Under the pieces are notes generated by a model that was given only the letters and a program-made list of their open reading frames with translations, did not search any database and was not told the origin of the DNA. The position numbers were made by a program, and so were the translations under genes. Shown one piece after another: positions 45,672 through 57,674 of a stretch of 64,000 nt of DNA. Position 1 is the stretch's first letter; every line of letters starts with the position of its first letter. Source of the DNA: Chimonanthus salicifolius (lineage: Eukaryota > Streptophyta > Magnoliopsida > Laurales > Calycanthaceae); NCBI GenBank assembly GCA_013350335.1, contig CM023541.1, positions 38,990,739 to 39,054,738 on the forward strand. Direction: 5' to 3'.

Positions 45672-48600
45672 ATGGCATTGGCAAGCAAAATTGCAGCATA
45701 TCATCCCAACTTCCACTCGCTGCAGCTGAAGAATCCCACCTTCCCAACATCAGTCCGACGCACTCCAAGTCCTCGTCTGCTTGTTCCTGCAAGCCCCAAA
45801 TGTGAGAAGAGAGAAGGGAGTGAACCCATCCAGTCTGGACTGGAGGAGGAGACTGCAGCCAAGCAGCAGCAGCCATCAGTTTCATTGACTCTTGATGATG
45901 TGAACCCAGTAGGCCTGGGCCGGAGGTCACGTCAGCTATTTGATGAGGTTTGGCGCAAGTTCTCTGGTCTGGGTCAGATATCAAGGACCCCTACAGATGA
46001 GAGCCTTGACACTGTTCTTGTGCGTGGACCCATGTGTGAATTCACCATTCCTGGTGCACAGGACACCACTGTCCTTGTTGTCGGTGCCACTAGCCGGATT
46101 GGCCGGATTGTTGTTCGGAAATTGATGATCCGGGGCTACAAGGTCAAGGTCAGTGCTTGAGATTCATCTGTCTCATATATTTCTTTCTTCTTTAATTTCA
46201 GTTGATTCTAATGCAAGTTTGCAACATCATTATTGTTTTATAGTTTTCAAGTTGAAAATGGTACATGTAGATTTAGGACTTAGTACATTAGAAGTAATCT
46301 ACAATAGCTTGCAGGCAAGAGGTTGTAGCACGATTAATATATGTTTACTGTACAATCTTAAACAGTTATGGGATCAACTCATGTTACCATTTGAAATACA
46401 ATGAAAACCAAAACCAAACCAAACCAAATATTTGAGGGTAGTTGACAGAAGAGAATGTAACACCCCACCCACATGGGGGTGTTGAAAAAAGTCTCACATC
46501 GCCCATGAGGTGGAGGGGGTGTGGGGTTATAAGAGGGTACTCCCCTCTCCTTAGCACAAGGCCTTTTGGGTCTGGTCTTGTGGGCGAGGCCCAATGCAAA
46601 GCCGTACGGGCCGCCCCACGTGGGGCCCAAAGCCGACAATATTGTGCTGAAGGGACGGGTTGTTACAAAGAAAGTGGAGGAATTCTTTTTAATATGGTTT
46701 AGAGTTTAGACATGTGCTTAGAATGCCAAAGACATCCCTATTCAAAGAATTGAGGGCTTTCTAGTTCAAGATGTTGAGAGTATCATTTTATCATAGTCCA
46801 GCAAAAAGTACCAATTCATGTACTTCTGCAGGTATGGTGATCCAGCCTTATTGATATTGTAAAGCATTGGATTTATTGTTTGTAAATCTATGTTTAGCTT
46901 AGTGTAGTATCACATACATTTTGAGTTTGAATTGAAGGTTTTTTCTTATCCCACAAAGCTAGGATACAGCTGTAACAATTGTATATGTTACCTTCTCCAT
47001 TGAATTAGATCAGGACTTTTCATTCTCTCAAAATCATCTCCTCCTTCTTTCTCTCTTCTACCTCATAATAGTCGTCTTCTTCTTTCTCACACTTGGAGAA
47101 TACTTCAGAAATTGACATAGTATGCAGAGCTAAGATTCAATAACTGGGGTTGTACGAGCATGCATATTGAGTGTGGTCCTTCCAAAGCTTTAAAGGTTCC
47201 TTCAAAATACTCCAATTCTGTCCTCCCCTCCTATATGTAATTCTATTCCATCAATGGATTTGGTGGTTGCCCTTCGTATAGGTAAAAGAGCTTGAGAACG
47301 CTTTGCTCCAAGCATAAATTTTGTGAGCCCCTTCTAAGGTTACATCATCCAATATATGTGCTTTCAGACCTTCCATTCCTTTTGACCACATGGTTGGTCA
47401 TTGCTGGGCCATAACACAGTTATTACTGTAAAATCACTCAGGACAGAATAATTCAAGATATGCTGAGCATCTAGACGAATTCTAGTGGAATTGGATTCTT
47501 CTTTCCCAATTCTTTATTTTGTACTGGTACTGGTATAAATGGGCAAATACCACAGGTTTATTTCTTTCTATCACTCCTGATTCTATGATCATTTGCATGT
47601 TAAGGGCAAGTTGTGTCGAGCTTTTATTCTCAGGTTGAAGTTGAGGTTGTCAAGATCACCCTCATAGAATTTGAATATGCTGTCAGAAATTCCCCGATGT
47701 TGTGAAGTTCCTTAGTTCATCCCCTATCATGAAAATGATTGTTCAATTATAATTATCAGAAAAACTAGAGGCAGACCAAGATATTTCTATTTTCTGTTGT
47801 GCTTAAAAAAATTCAGTTGTGTTAATTTTTCTACTCTAGACATCAAGACTGATGCAGCTTCCTAAGATCGGCTGTGGATCTTTCTACCTTATATACTTCA
47901 CTACCTAAAGAAAAAAATACATTAAAGGAATGAATGGAATTTTTGTTAATAAATAGGTTGGGTGAAGAATAGTGCTATCCTTGAATGGTTGCTGAAATAT
48001 TTTATTATTTGGTTGGCAAAGTACTCACAAAATGAAGCTATTTGAGGGAAAATGGGATTAGGTAATTCTGGCATCTTGAAGTTTCATTATTATGGGGCTT
48101 TCTCATCTTTCTTATTAGTGTTTTATGTTTCAATTGGATTGAATAATGTGAATGGATGAATTTCAGGCTTTAGTAAGGAAAGCCGATCAAGAAGTGATAG
48201 ATATGCTTCCTCGGTCAGTCTCAATAGTGATTGGTGATGTGGGTGAACCTTCAGCCCTCAAGGCTGCTGTAGAGGGTTGTAATAAGATCATTTATTGTGC
48301 CACTGCTCGTTCTACTATCACTGGAGATTTGTACAGAGTTGATTACCAAGGAGTATACAATATAACCAAAGCATTTCAGGTATTCTTCATCTTTCCTGAA
48401 ACATTTATTGCCTTTGGCTGACACTGATTTTTAGCTTGTTTTAGACATAAGACAATTGCTTTGGGACTCTCGAGTTTTGCAGGATTACAACAATAAGCTA
48501 GCTCAGTTACGAGCTGGTAAAAGTAGCAAAAGCAAGTTCTTACTTGCCAAATTTAAATCTGCTGAGTCATTAAATGGGTGGGAAGTTCGCCAGGGAACAT

Positions 48601-51600
48601 ACTTTCAAGATGCTGTTGCTGCTAAGTATGATGGCGGAATGGATGCTAAATTTGAATTCATAGAAACAGGAAATGCTTTTTTCTCAGGTACATACAGTGG
48701 TTCACTTAATATCTAATAAAATGACTTTTTTTGGAAGAACACCTTTATTTATCTGATTGTGTTTGCTGCATAGGAGTGAAATACTGGAATTGCTTAAATT
48801 ATAGAAAATGAATGCACATCATATTTTATGAGTAACTTTTTTTGGTGATGTTTCACAAATTTGATCCAAAAATGTAAATCTTTCTTATTCATTTTAGAAC
48901 ATTATAACAACTCTGAAGTAAGGCAGCACATACATGTACTTTCAGTAACATGCTTCTTCCTCTCCTGAGAAGAAAGTAAGAACTGGTGATTTGAAAACAC
49001 TCAAAGTGGCAGAATTTAAGTAATGCCTATCTAACCTGCATGACAGACACATGTGTATCAACTTCAACCTAAAGAAAAGGGTGGAATCATTTTAACCTTC
49101 TTCTTCTTCTTCTTTTTTGAAGGATATGTCTACACCAGAGGTGGATATGTGGAATTGTCCAAAAAGCTCTCCCTTCCTTTAGGTTGCACTCTTGACAGGT
49201 GAATAATTTCTTTCCAAGTGTGAGCATTCATTTATGCTATGGGTACTGGAAGCAATGGTCAATACCTCACCTCTTTAGTCAACAATAGTCACAAACCAGT
49301 GTTTGTCGTTTTATTACTAACATGCTCGATATTGATTTGATATTACATGATCAGGTATGATGGTTTACTTCTTTCTGTTGGTGGAAATGGAAGGTCATAT
49401 GTTTTAATTCTTGAAGCCGGTCCATCTGCTGATACATCTCAAAGCAAATTATATTTTGCTCGAATTACCACAAAAGTTGGCTTCTGCAGGGTCAGGGATC
49501 CCATTATCTTTATAGGACAATCATAACTGCTCAATCCTTTCATAAAGAAAGAAAGCACCAGTCAGTAACATTGGTTGACTCTTCAGTTTTCTCCTCTGTT
49601 TCCAGGTTAGAGTACCATTTTCATATTTTCGGCCAGTGAAACCAGATGATCCACCACTAGACCCATTCCTTGTACATACCTTAACAATTCGCTTTGAGCC
49701 AAGGAGGCAGGTCTGTCCCTTGTTTATGTCACAGACTTAAATTGTTTTTGTTCTGTTCTCCTGAAATAATAAAATGCATCCCATACTTCTCCAAATCACT
49801 TGCTCCTAGAATGAGTTTTTACTGATGTTTATTTACTCCATTTCTCTTGCTACAGAAGCCGGTTGAAGGACCCAGAGGAACCACACAGGACCTTAGAAGC
49901 TTCAAGCTTATATTGGAATACATAAAGGCCTTACCTGTGAGTAATTCCCCTCAGTTTTCTTGTTTATCTTACATATTGACATTGTATGTGATTTTGGTTA
50001 CTTAAATTGTAATTTGAAATCATTATGTCTGAAACTTAACCACCACTTCTCCTTTGTAATAATTGATGTGGCTCATTGTTTTGCAAAATGTTTTGCTATC
50101 TGATTAGGTTCACTAGCAGTGAAAACCCTCTCTACCAAGAGGATGCTCCCTCACTATATTCTGGATCTCTGGCACCTTCTCATCTTGCTTGTTAATGTCA
50201 ACCTCTTGCATCTTGAATCAAAATTGAGCCTCTTATTGTTTATTTGGTGCAGTAGTACTTTATACCTACTCGTATGAAATTTGTGGAATGTTGATATGCA
50301 AACTACTTGTGCTAACCTGAAGAGATGGGTCACTTATCCATAGGAAACCAGGAAACAGGCATGTTACTTCCCCTAGTTGGTGCATTTAATAATAATATCC
50401 CCTATTCTGTGGTTTATGGGGGGCATTACCCTTGATCCATCTTTATGAACTTGAAACCCTCCAATGGCAATCTAAAAACATAGAGAAGTATGTACTTATT
50501 TTTATGTTTCGGGGAGGCAAATTATGATCCTAGTCTGCTGCGGTCATCTTTGGGCAGTATAATGGACTGGAAATGATCATTATTGGAGGCTTCACTTCAA
50601 AGTTATTAGTCAAACAAGGGGATATTGGTTTCCGTTCTGAGCAATTGAAGATTAATGAATGATTAGACCTCAGAAGTGGTGATAGCCTTTTGTCTATCGT
50701 CCTAATGAGGCTGTGTTTGTAAGGGATTCTTTTTTATTCCCTTTTCCACATCTCAGGTCATACATTTAGGCTATCTCATTCTTGCCATCTGGATTAACCA
50801 CAGAGTACAAGATCTAGAAGTGGAATTCACTATTTCTTTAATTATTTTGACCTTTCAACTGTGAGTACAACATGAGTAATATTGGATATTCACTATGAAC
50901 AACACTATGAACCAATCTCACATGTGATGCTGATAAACTTCCTCAAAGTGGGCTTCTTTATTGAAAAACTTCACTCAATTAGTTTTTTGTTAAACAGTTC
51001 TTGAGAAATTACTCCTATTTCACTTAACAAAAAGGACATTATTTCATTTGGAAACCATTTCATGTAGAGCCTTACTAAATTCAAACATGCAGAGGGAGAT
51101 TATCTAAGGCTATAGCCTTCTTCCCTCCAAAACTTCCCTTTTTAACATTTGAATTGTAGAACCAGATATGTACTTGGCTTCATGCCATTCCCCATGAAGG
51201 AATGCATAGCTTTATACCCTAAGCTGATGAACGGGCTAATAATTGTATGCAAGTAGGAAAAAAGCACCCGTCAGTGTTTAAGGCTATAGGTCTTTGGCAA
51301 CCCCTTAACCATGAGACAAGCTTTGTATGCTTCAACCAAGCCTTTTGCTCATGTATTACGATAGACACCCATGTACACTAACGAACTCCCTTCCTTTTAG
51401 GCAACTTATAAGTCTGCAACAGCCTGTTTATTTATTTATTTTTCTCTTTCAAAAAGCTCCAGTCCCTTTACAAATTTCCTGCCACCTCATCAGGGAAAGA
51501 ATGAACTGTAACATTAGCTGAGCCATTGACTGCATTAAAAAATGTAGAAAATGCAACATGAGATGATGACTATATGGTAGAAAGAAAGTTACAAATAGGA

Positions 51601-54538
51601 TGTTCTGTACAAATTATTGTCAGTTTTTTCTTTTATTCATATCATAGGCTTCCATCATTCTAAAATGTTTGCCATTCATTTGCATGCTCTAACCTTTTCC
51701 TTCAATAGAAACCATTTCCTTTCTAGGAAAATGCCAAACATGATCTTTACTGTAGAACTAACATGTTTAGGATTTCAACCAGTTATTCTTCTACCATAGT
51801 CATTCATGACAGTTCTCTGTTTCTTTCGGTGGAGAAAAGGATTCTTCATTTCTTTTATCCTGGCTCTTATGCAACATTGGTTCTCTGCAGACTGGCCAAG
51901 AAACCGATTTTATACTGGTTTCTTGCACAGGATCAGGAATCGAACCAAACAGAAGGGAGCAGGTTCTTAAAGCCAAGAAGGTCTGTCCCTTCTCTTCATA
52001 TTTCATTATTTGACCATGAAAACAATCTTTAACTTGTTCAGAGTACCTTAGCAATTTATATTGATTCTAATTTCTTCAGGCTGGAGAGGAGTCACTAAGA
52101 AGATCAGGCCTTGGATATACAATTGTTCGCCCTGGTCCTCTGCAGGTACCATCTTGCAGCGCACGAAGTTATGCTGGTCCAATTATGTTATACTGTTTAG
52201 GAGAAAATAGCTATTGTTGATCTACATACTCATAATCTAAATGAAATAGGAATCCATTGGATTGGAGTTAGTACATGGAGCATGACAAGATAGAGCTAGC
52301 ATAATAGAAGCTATGTATTCCAAGACAGAGAAATAGAACAACAACTAAGGTAAGAATTAAGTATTTTAGGAACCATTTTATCTGTTGAAACAACGTATGA
52401 AGAAGTTTAGGGATAATAGGAAAAATATAAAAATGGCTTTCCTTGACTTGGAAAAGCCTATGACGGGGTGCTGAGGCATTTAGTTTGGCAAATGTTGAAA
52501 AGGAAATGCATCAAATGTTGGAAAAGAAACGCATTCAACAAACATGCTGATTTTGTGCTATATATATATATATATATATATGAAGAGGTAACCACTAGTT
52601 TAAAAACAGTTTAGAAGCGCATCAAAGTTCCTAATTGAACTCACAAAGATCTACTTTGGATACTTATTTATCAAAATTAGTTATAGACAACCCAACATCA
52701 GAAATTCAGGTCAAAATTCTATGGTATATGATGTTTGAAGATGACATAGTACTAATTACTGAGATAAGAAATCAATTATTAAATAATAAATTGGAATTGT
52801 GGAGGAAGTGCTTGTAGTTGTACAGTCTGAAGAATCTAGCAAATTTGAAAGCTGAGAGGATGAAAGGATTAGAATTGAAAATGATCTAGTACCACCACCA
52901 CATTATGATATATTTCAGTACTTAGATACAACTATATCACTACACTGTCGAACTGATTTAGATGTGTCGAGGTTTCCACAAAGTGCTCCTCCTTGTGGTG
53001 TCGTACTCTTTCCGCCACTTGTTGGAGTCTTTGGTGGGAACGTAACAATAGAGTTTTCAGGAATGCGGCTGAAACTCCTAAAGTCATCTCTTGTCGGATT
53101 TTTGCCAAATGCGTGTTTTGAGGTCTACTCTAGATGAGTTCAGGAACATTGTTTGAAATCCTGATTGCCTAGAAAGAATGTATTAATCTGGCTTAATGTT
53201 TTGTTAGCTTTTTCTGTTTCGGTTTTTCGATGGGTGTATCGGGTTGCCGGGTTATCTCTGTTTGTTTTTCTTCTTTCTTTTGTATTTGCACCTCTGTTAA
53301 CTTTTCTCTATTAATCTAGTTACCATTTAAAAAAAAAAAATAGATGTATCGATAGGATGGGTTAATCCTGGACAAGCTAGTGGAGCATTGTGTGAAAGAA
53401 GAGTTCCTTACTAATTAAAAGGGAGACTCTATAGAACGTCAATCAAGCCTGTGATGTTGTGTGGAGCCCAATGTTGGGCAATCAAGAAAAAACTCATAGT
53501 TATGACAGAAATGTGTATGTTAACTGGATGTGTGGAGGAACATTGAAATATAAAATTGTAAATGGGTGTATTATAGGAACCTGAAAGGTGGCCCCAGGAG
53601 GTGAGAAAATGTGACATTGTTAAGGAGAAAATGTGGAAATGTTTAAGGTGGTTTCTGCACATATGTAGAACATAGATAACCGGAAAGCACAATCCAAGGA
53701 ATTCAGGGCATACAAGTGTATGGTACTAAAAAGGGGAGGCCCTTAAAGACTTCGGTTCAGGAGTGAGGACAGACGTTTATAGAATGTGGAGTGATTCAGA
53801 GTATGTTATTTGATAGGATAGAGTGGAAGTGCAAAACTCAGTCATACCCAGATAAATAAGAAGTTGGCTATGATGATGGTGGTGTTGGTGATATATGGAG
53901 CCCAAGAAACACATGCATCAATTACAAGCCAAATTCCAAGAGTTTTTCATTGAACAATGTTTGCACATTTTATGCTTGGTTGTTTTCCTAGTTATGTTGT
54001 ATCTAAACATTGATATTCACAGGAAGAACCTGGTGGACAACGTGCTCTCATCTTTGATCAAGGAAACAGGATTTCCCAGGTATAACAACCAACGTAGTTC
54101 CCAACATTATGACGTATTACTGATCCATTATTGCAATGGTTTCTATTAACCTCACCTTATGTTCTATACAGGGAATTAGTTGTGCTGATGTGGCCGATAT
54201 CTGTGTGAAGGCATTGCATGATTCAACAGCGAGAAACAAGAGCTTTGATGTGGGTGTCTCTATGTTGTTTGCTTTATGGAATCCATTATAAAATGGCTGA
54301 GGTAGTTAGGACTTGACAGAAATTTTACTGTGGCAGGTATGTTATGAATATGTTGCGGAGCAAGGAAAGGAGCTTTATGAATTGGTACGGAATGGAATTT
54401 GTCTCTAAATGAAGTTTAAGATCAAAATTCGTGTATTTGAGAATCACTCCTCTGTCTACTGTGCAGGTGGCCCATTTGCCTGACAAAGCTAATAACTATT
54501 TGACACCAGCTCTTTCTGTTCTAGAGAAGAATACCTGA
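45672..54538 (+). CDS. HCF173: HCF173-like chloroplast protein (NAD(P)-binding Rossmann + CIA30), complete, 13 exons
   Basis: Exons: 45672-46148, 48167-48379, 48483-48687, 49123-49198, 49355-49490, 49606-49710, 49856-49936, 51891-51980, 52080-52145, 54023-54079, 54172-54249, 54337-54384, 54467-54538. All introns are GT-AG and join in frame, giving 1704 nt and 567 residues. Residues 1 to about 45 look like a transit peptide. LDDVNPVGLGRRSRQLFDEV precedes the Rossmann start TVLVVGATSRIGRIVVRKL (about 132-150). A CIA30 domain spans about 250-430 (AKFKSAESLNGWEVRQG, YDGLLLSVGGNGRSYVLILE). The SDR-like fold resumes with GLGYTIVRPGPL and ISCADVADICVKAL. The C-terminus is NNYLTPALSVLEKNT. In Arabidopsis, HCF173 binds the psbA 5' UTR and promotes its translation initiation for photosystem II. 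The related At4g18810 is the alternative; I recall the N-terminal and C-terminal motifs as HCF173. Introns 1, 7 and 9 exceed 1.8 kb. Confidence 0.92.
46456..46667 (-). mobile_element. TRIM-type solo LTR in HCF173-like intron 1
   Basis: Reverse-complemented it reads TGTAACAACCCGTCCC, then CACAATATTGTCGGCTTTGG, ending GGGGTGTTACA. Flanks GAGAA (46451-46455) and AAGAA (46668-46672) match at 4 of 5. Third copy of the family at 21242 and 25126, here shorter (212 bp). Confidence 0.8.
46668..48166 (+). other. HCF173-like intron 1, remaining part
   Basis: No element ends or coding frames recognised. Ends in GATGAATTTCAG acceptor before 48167. Confidence 0.5.
49937..51890 (+). other. HCF173-like intron 7
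   Basis: 1954-bp intron with a GTGAGT donor and TTCTCTGCAG acceptor. I recognise no transposon ends or protein-like frames. Confidence 0.5.
52280..53870 (+). mobile_element. RTE-type LINE pseudogene in HCF173-like intron 9
   Basis: Readable pieces: MAFLDLEK (then YDGVLRHLVWQML in shifted frame), ILWYMMFEDDIVLITEIRNQ with the catalytic box degenerate as FEDD, LLNNKLELWRK, then after an L1 insertion DVSIGWVNPGQASGALCERR, KPVMLCGAQCWAIKKKL and MLTGCVEE. These follow RTE ORF order (LEKAYDRV, ADDIVLI, VLCDRRVP, MLYGAECW). Same lineage as 24366-28055. Confidence 0.85.
52971..53340 (+). mobile_element. 5'-truncated L1 tail with TSD nested in the RTE LINE
   Basis: Contains an L1-like linker (SLWWERNNRVFR in frame across 53020-53060) and a T-rich 3' UTR ending in a 12-bp poly(A). 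Flanks are TAGATGT(G/A)TCGA (52959-52970 and 53341-53352). Removing it restores the RTE frame. Confidence 0.85.
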
Positions 54539-55143
54539 TAAAGATTGATAGGTATTCTCCGTTTGATGTTTATATCTCAAATCATGTCTTCACTGAAGGC
54601 ATTGACCTTCAGTTCATATGGTGGCTGTCACAACACTGTATGAAGTAAATTGTGAAAATGTAAATTGTCTCCTTTTCAGTGATTAATCTTCAGTTGTTTA
54701 TTCTTGTGTTCCTAAAGAAAACACCCAATCACTGGTTCATTGGTCTTTCCTTGTAAGCCCATCAGTAAGCCTTTTCACATGCTGGGTTTAGGCTGGATCA
54801 GCTTCAGCCCATTTATAATTACTACAGCCCAAACCCATAAAAAATCCATCGGCTTTAGATTTAGAAGCCCAAGCCTGTCCGTTTAAAACGCAATAAAACC
54901 CGGACCTGCCTGTTTGTAGCCCCTTTTCTTTAAAACAGAGAGATTGGCAATGTTGTAGAGAGAGAAGAAAAACAATGAGAGAAGAGAGAGACGATGGCAA
55001 ATGTGTGTGTGAGAGAGAGAGAGAGAGATGCACCTGATAATCCCTCATCGCCACTTCCTTCCCCGCCTTTATCTTCGTTGTCATTACCTTGACAGGAAGA
55101 AGAAAAAGGTGAAAAATAAAAGATTTTGATATTAGGGTTTGAC

Positions 55144-55312
55144 TAACCTCACACAGGGTAACTCAACTGACAAGCACTGTGCTCAGGAACTAGAGGTCCT
55201 TGGTTCGAGTCCTATAGTCACTCGATATCTATGGCTTGCGGGAGGCTGTGTGCATCCAAAGTTTTACCCAATGCTCTCGTACTTAAGAAGAGATAGGGGC
55301 CTTGGGTTATAT
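55144..55312 (+). mobile_element. tRNA-derived SINE, family B, with 15-bp TSD
   Basis: A-box-like GGTAACTCAACTGACAAGC and B box GGTTCGAGTCC sit 40 bp apart, with a TACTTAAGAAGAG...GGGTTATAT tail. Flanks are ATATTAGGGTTTGAC (55129-55143 and 55313-55327), identical. Distinct from family A. Confidence 0.9.
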
Positions 55313-55497
55313 ATATTAGGGTTTGACGAGAGGGAAAAGGGAGAAAAAAAGGAGAAAAGGGAAAAAATGGGATAGAGATTCAGGTTTGGAGGAAGAAAGG
55401 AGAGGAAATGGCGAAAGAGGAAAAAAATGGGGTAGACCTTGGGTTTGAAGTGTTATTTTAAAACTTATACAGGTTATATTATATATCATTAATATTA

Positions 55498-55668
55498 GGA
55501 TAGTGATTTTTGCACCATTTTTTCTTATGGTGCACCACTCTTAAAGGAAAATTCAAATTTGTCCATACTTCTCTCTTTTCATCTTTTCCAAAAGTAAGGG
55601 TAAAAATTGAATTTTTCTTTAAGGGTAGTGCACCAGGATAAAAAATTGTGGTACAAAAATCACTATCC
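55498..55668. mobile_element. 171-bp MITE with long inverted repeats
   Basis: GGATAGTGATTTTTGCACCA on the left is matched on the right by CACTATCC, and the inverted similarity extends about 65 bp inward on each side (CTTAAAGGAAAATTCAA / TTGAATTTTTCTTTAAG). Flanks are TAATATTA on both sides (55490-55497 and 55669-55676); being palindromic, this leaves the exact end uncertain. Confidence 0.8.
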
Positions 55669-56485
55669 TAATATTATTGAATAAATTAAACGGGCCAAAA
55701 AGCCCCATCGATTTTGACGGGTTCTATGTAGAAGCCCTAGTCTGTCCATTTAGCTAAACAGGCTGAGAAAAATAGTCTGACCTTAGCCAATCTATGTTCT
55801 AACCTGTTCATTAAAAGCCGGGTTCGTATTATTGAGGAACACCCTATCTATTAGTGAGCATAACTGACCAGGGGTGTCTCAGTGTTCTTTCAAAAAGCTG
55901 ATTCCTGTGAGATACCAATGACCAATACCTGTTTACTTAGCTCTATTATATGAGTGGGGTTTAACGGGATCTACCTCATTTGTCCCTGAAGTTGCAATTA
56001 GATGCCTTCTCGTTCCCTCTGATTTTTGCCATCTTGAAAACCAGCACAATTGTTTAGCATAACCATGATAATTTTGTTGACAAGAACCTGTAACAATTGG
56101 CAAGTGTTTGCCATTGTATCCATAATGGTTCAAGCTATTTTGCCATTACAAAAGTTAAAAGAAGGGGGGGATGCAATGGAATGCTGGTGCTGGGAGTCTA
56201 AAAGGTAGTCAGTCCTCCCTTGTCAATCCAGAACAAAGAGAGGGAATCAATTTAGAAGATAGAGAGAACACAAGAAATGCTGATCTCAATGTTCATAGGA
56301 AGCCTTATACTATAATTTCTCAAAATCTTTCCATGATTTCTTGGATAGTCTTTATTACAGGTATTCATCTGTAAGACAACAAGCGCCAGCTTGAAGGGTA
56401 ATGTGTCGAGGAGGAATGGATGAAATGAAATGAAATGTATTGCTCGAAAGCAGTTTGGGTCATGAAGATGGTTCTGAATATTAAT

Positions 56486-56488
<3 letters not shown>

Positions 56489-56568
<80 letters not shown>

Positions 56569-56572
56569 TTTG
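56489..56572. repeat. (TA)n(TTTA)n microsatellite
   Basis: About 20 TA dinucleotides followed by about ten TTTA units. Confidence 0.95.
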
Positions 56573-56587
56573 TTTTTTATGATCAAG

Positions 56588-56752
56588 ATGTGTAAGTCTT
56601 TTAGAACATCCAATTAATCTTCGGAGTATGTACAACCCTCTCTATTCATACACACCGGATAATTCTATGGAGAATGACCCTTTAGAGTAGAGTGAGAATT
56701 GAAGTCACAACTCTCACTTCCTGGAGCGGATTCCTGACTATCACTCCAACTC
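56588..56752 (-). mobile_element. SINE, family A copy
   Basis: Minus sense holds GAATCCGCTCCAGGAAGTGA, TTCAATTCTC, CCGGTGTGTATGAATAGAGA and GAAGATTAATTGG, collinear with the SINE at 10196. No clear TSD. Confidence 0.7.
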
Positions 56753-56813
56753 TATATCTGATACCTAATGGGTCTCTCCGTTGGCTCCATTGTAGAAATT
56801 TTAGAGGGGATTG

Positions 56814-57003
56814 GCTTAATGTCAAGTAGCTCCCCTCATGAAAGGAGATCTTGGGTTCAATTCACGCTTAAACTCTTTTGCACTACTTCCCATGGAAGTA
56901 CTCCTCATTGACTTACCAGTGTGTGTGGATTGAGAGGTTTACACATGCTCGTAGGATTTGTCTCACCTCCAATATAAAGTAAGGATACCCATGTTACAAA
57001 AAG
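56814..57003 (+). mobile_element. SINE, family A copy
   Basis: GAGGGGATTGGCTTAATGTC (A-box-like), TCTTGGGTTCAATTCACGCT (B-box-like), GTGTGTGTGGATTGAGAGGT and a short A-rich end. Collinear with 10196 and 63238. Confidence 0.8.
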
Positions 57004-57674
57004 AAATACCCTTGGAGATGCTTTATTTAAACAATAAAACCATGTGTCAATTTTTTTCATTTCTCTTTAAACTTGTTATGAGTTATTTTAACAAAAAGAT
57101 TATAATCTCCTTATTTCCTATCATAATTTGAAATATGCTTTCTTCTTACCAGTAGCCTTTTTACTTTTTCATTTGCCCACAGAACAGTTTCTTCCTCTTT
57201 AAGGCTAAACCTCTTTAAATCAATTTTTTTCGTAAAAATGATTTTATAAATCTAAAATTGCTAGTCAGTATCTTAAAAAATTAGTATGTATCGATCCAAA
57301 CTTTATATTTGGACTGACTTTCACGACCATGCTTTGGATGGATTGAGCTCTCCGTTAAAGGAGGCCATGTCATGTCCTGTGTATGTCACAAACGTGTGCT
57401 CTATCACTTATTAAATGAACTTAAATTTGTAAAACTCACGATCCATCTAATGACATTTCTCGTTAATGTATCTCGCTGGACTAACTCTTTAAATTGTGAA
57501 AAAAAATTAGGCTGAAAAAAGCACAGTATAGAATTAAAGATGACATTCTGTAGCTGTAAAAACCATAAATAAAATGGCTTATGAATAATGTTTGTAAAAA
57601 CAAAAATGGAAAAATGTAAATAGAACAATGATATTTCTCTACAAATCTTCGCCCTTTCTCCATCAAATCCTTCC
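57004..57674. other. Intergenic/3' flank between the convergent genes
   Basis: AT-rich; probably includes the 3' UTR of the IRX9-like gene on the right. No other feature seen. Confidence 0.4.

Larger units (their letters stand above)
54786..55850. mobile_element. GGGTC-type hAT MITE remnant carrying a SINE and a small MITE
   Basis: The left part (GCTGGGTTTAGGCTGGATCA, CAAACCCATAAAAAATCC) and right part (TAAACGGGCCAAAAAGCCCC, TAAAAGCCGGGTTCG) look like the pseudo-symmetrical GGGTC/GGGCC-rich MITE type at 24855. Ends and TSD could not be fixed. The interior holds 55144-55312 and 55498-55668. Confidence 0.4.

Noticed and set aside
48152..48421. Start codon at 48152 for a separate gene
   Set aside because: This ATG is in the intron just before the 48167 acceptor; the frame is exon 2 of the HCF173-like gene.
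55155..55215. tRNA gene suggested by A- and B-box words
   Set aside because: No cloverleaf can be drawn, and the 15-bp TSD shows a retroposed SINE.
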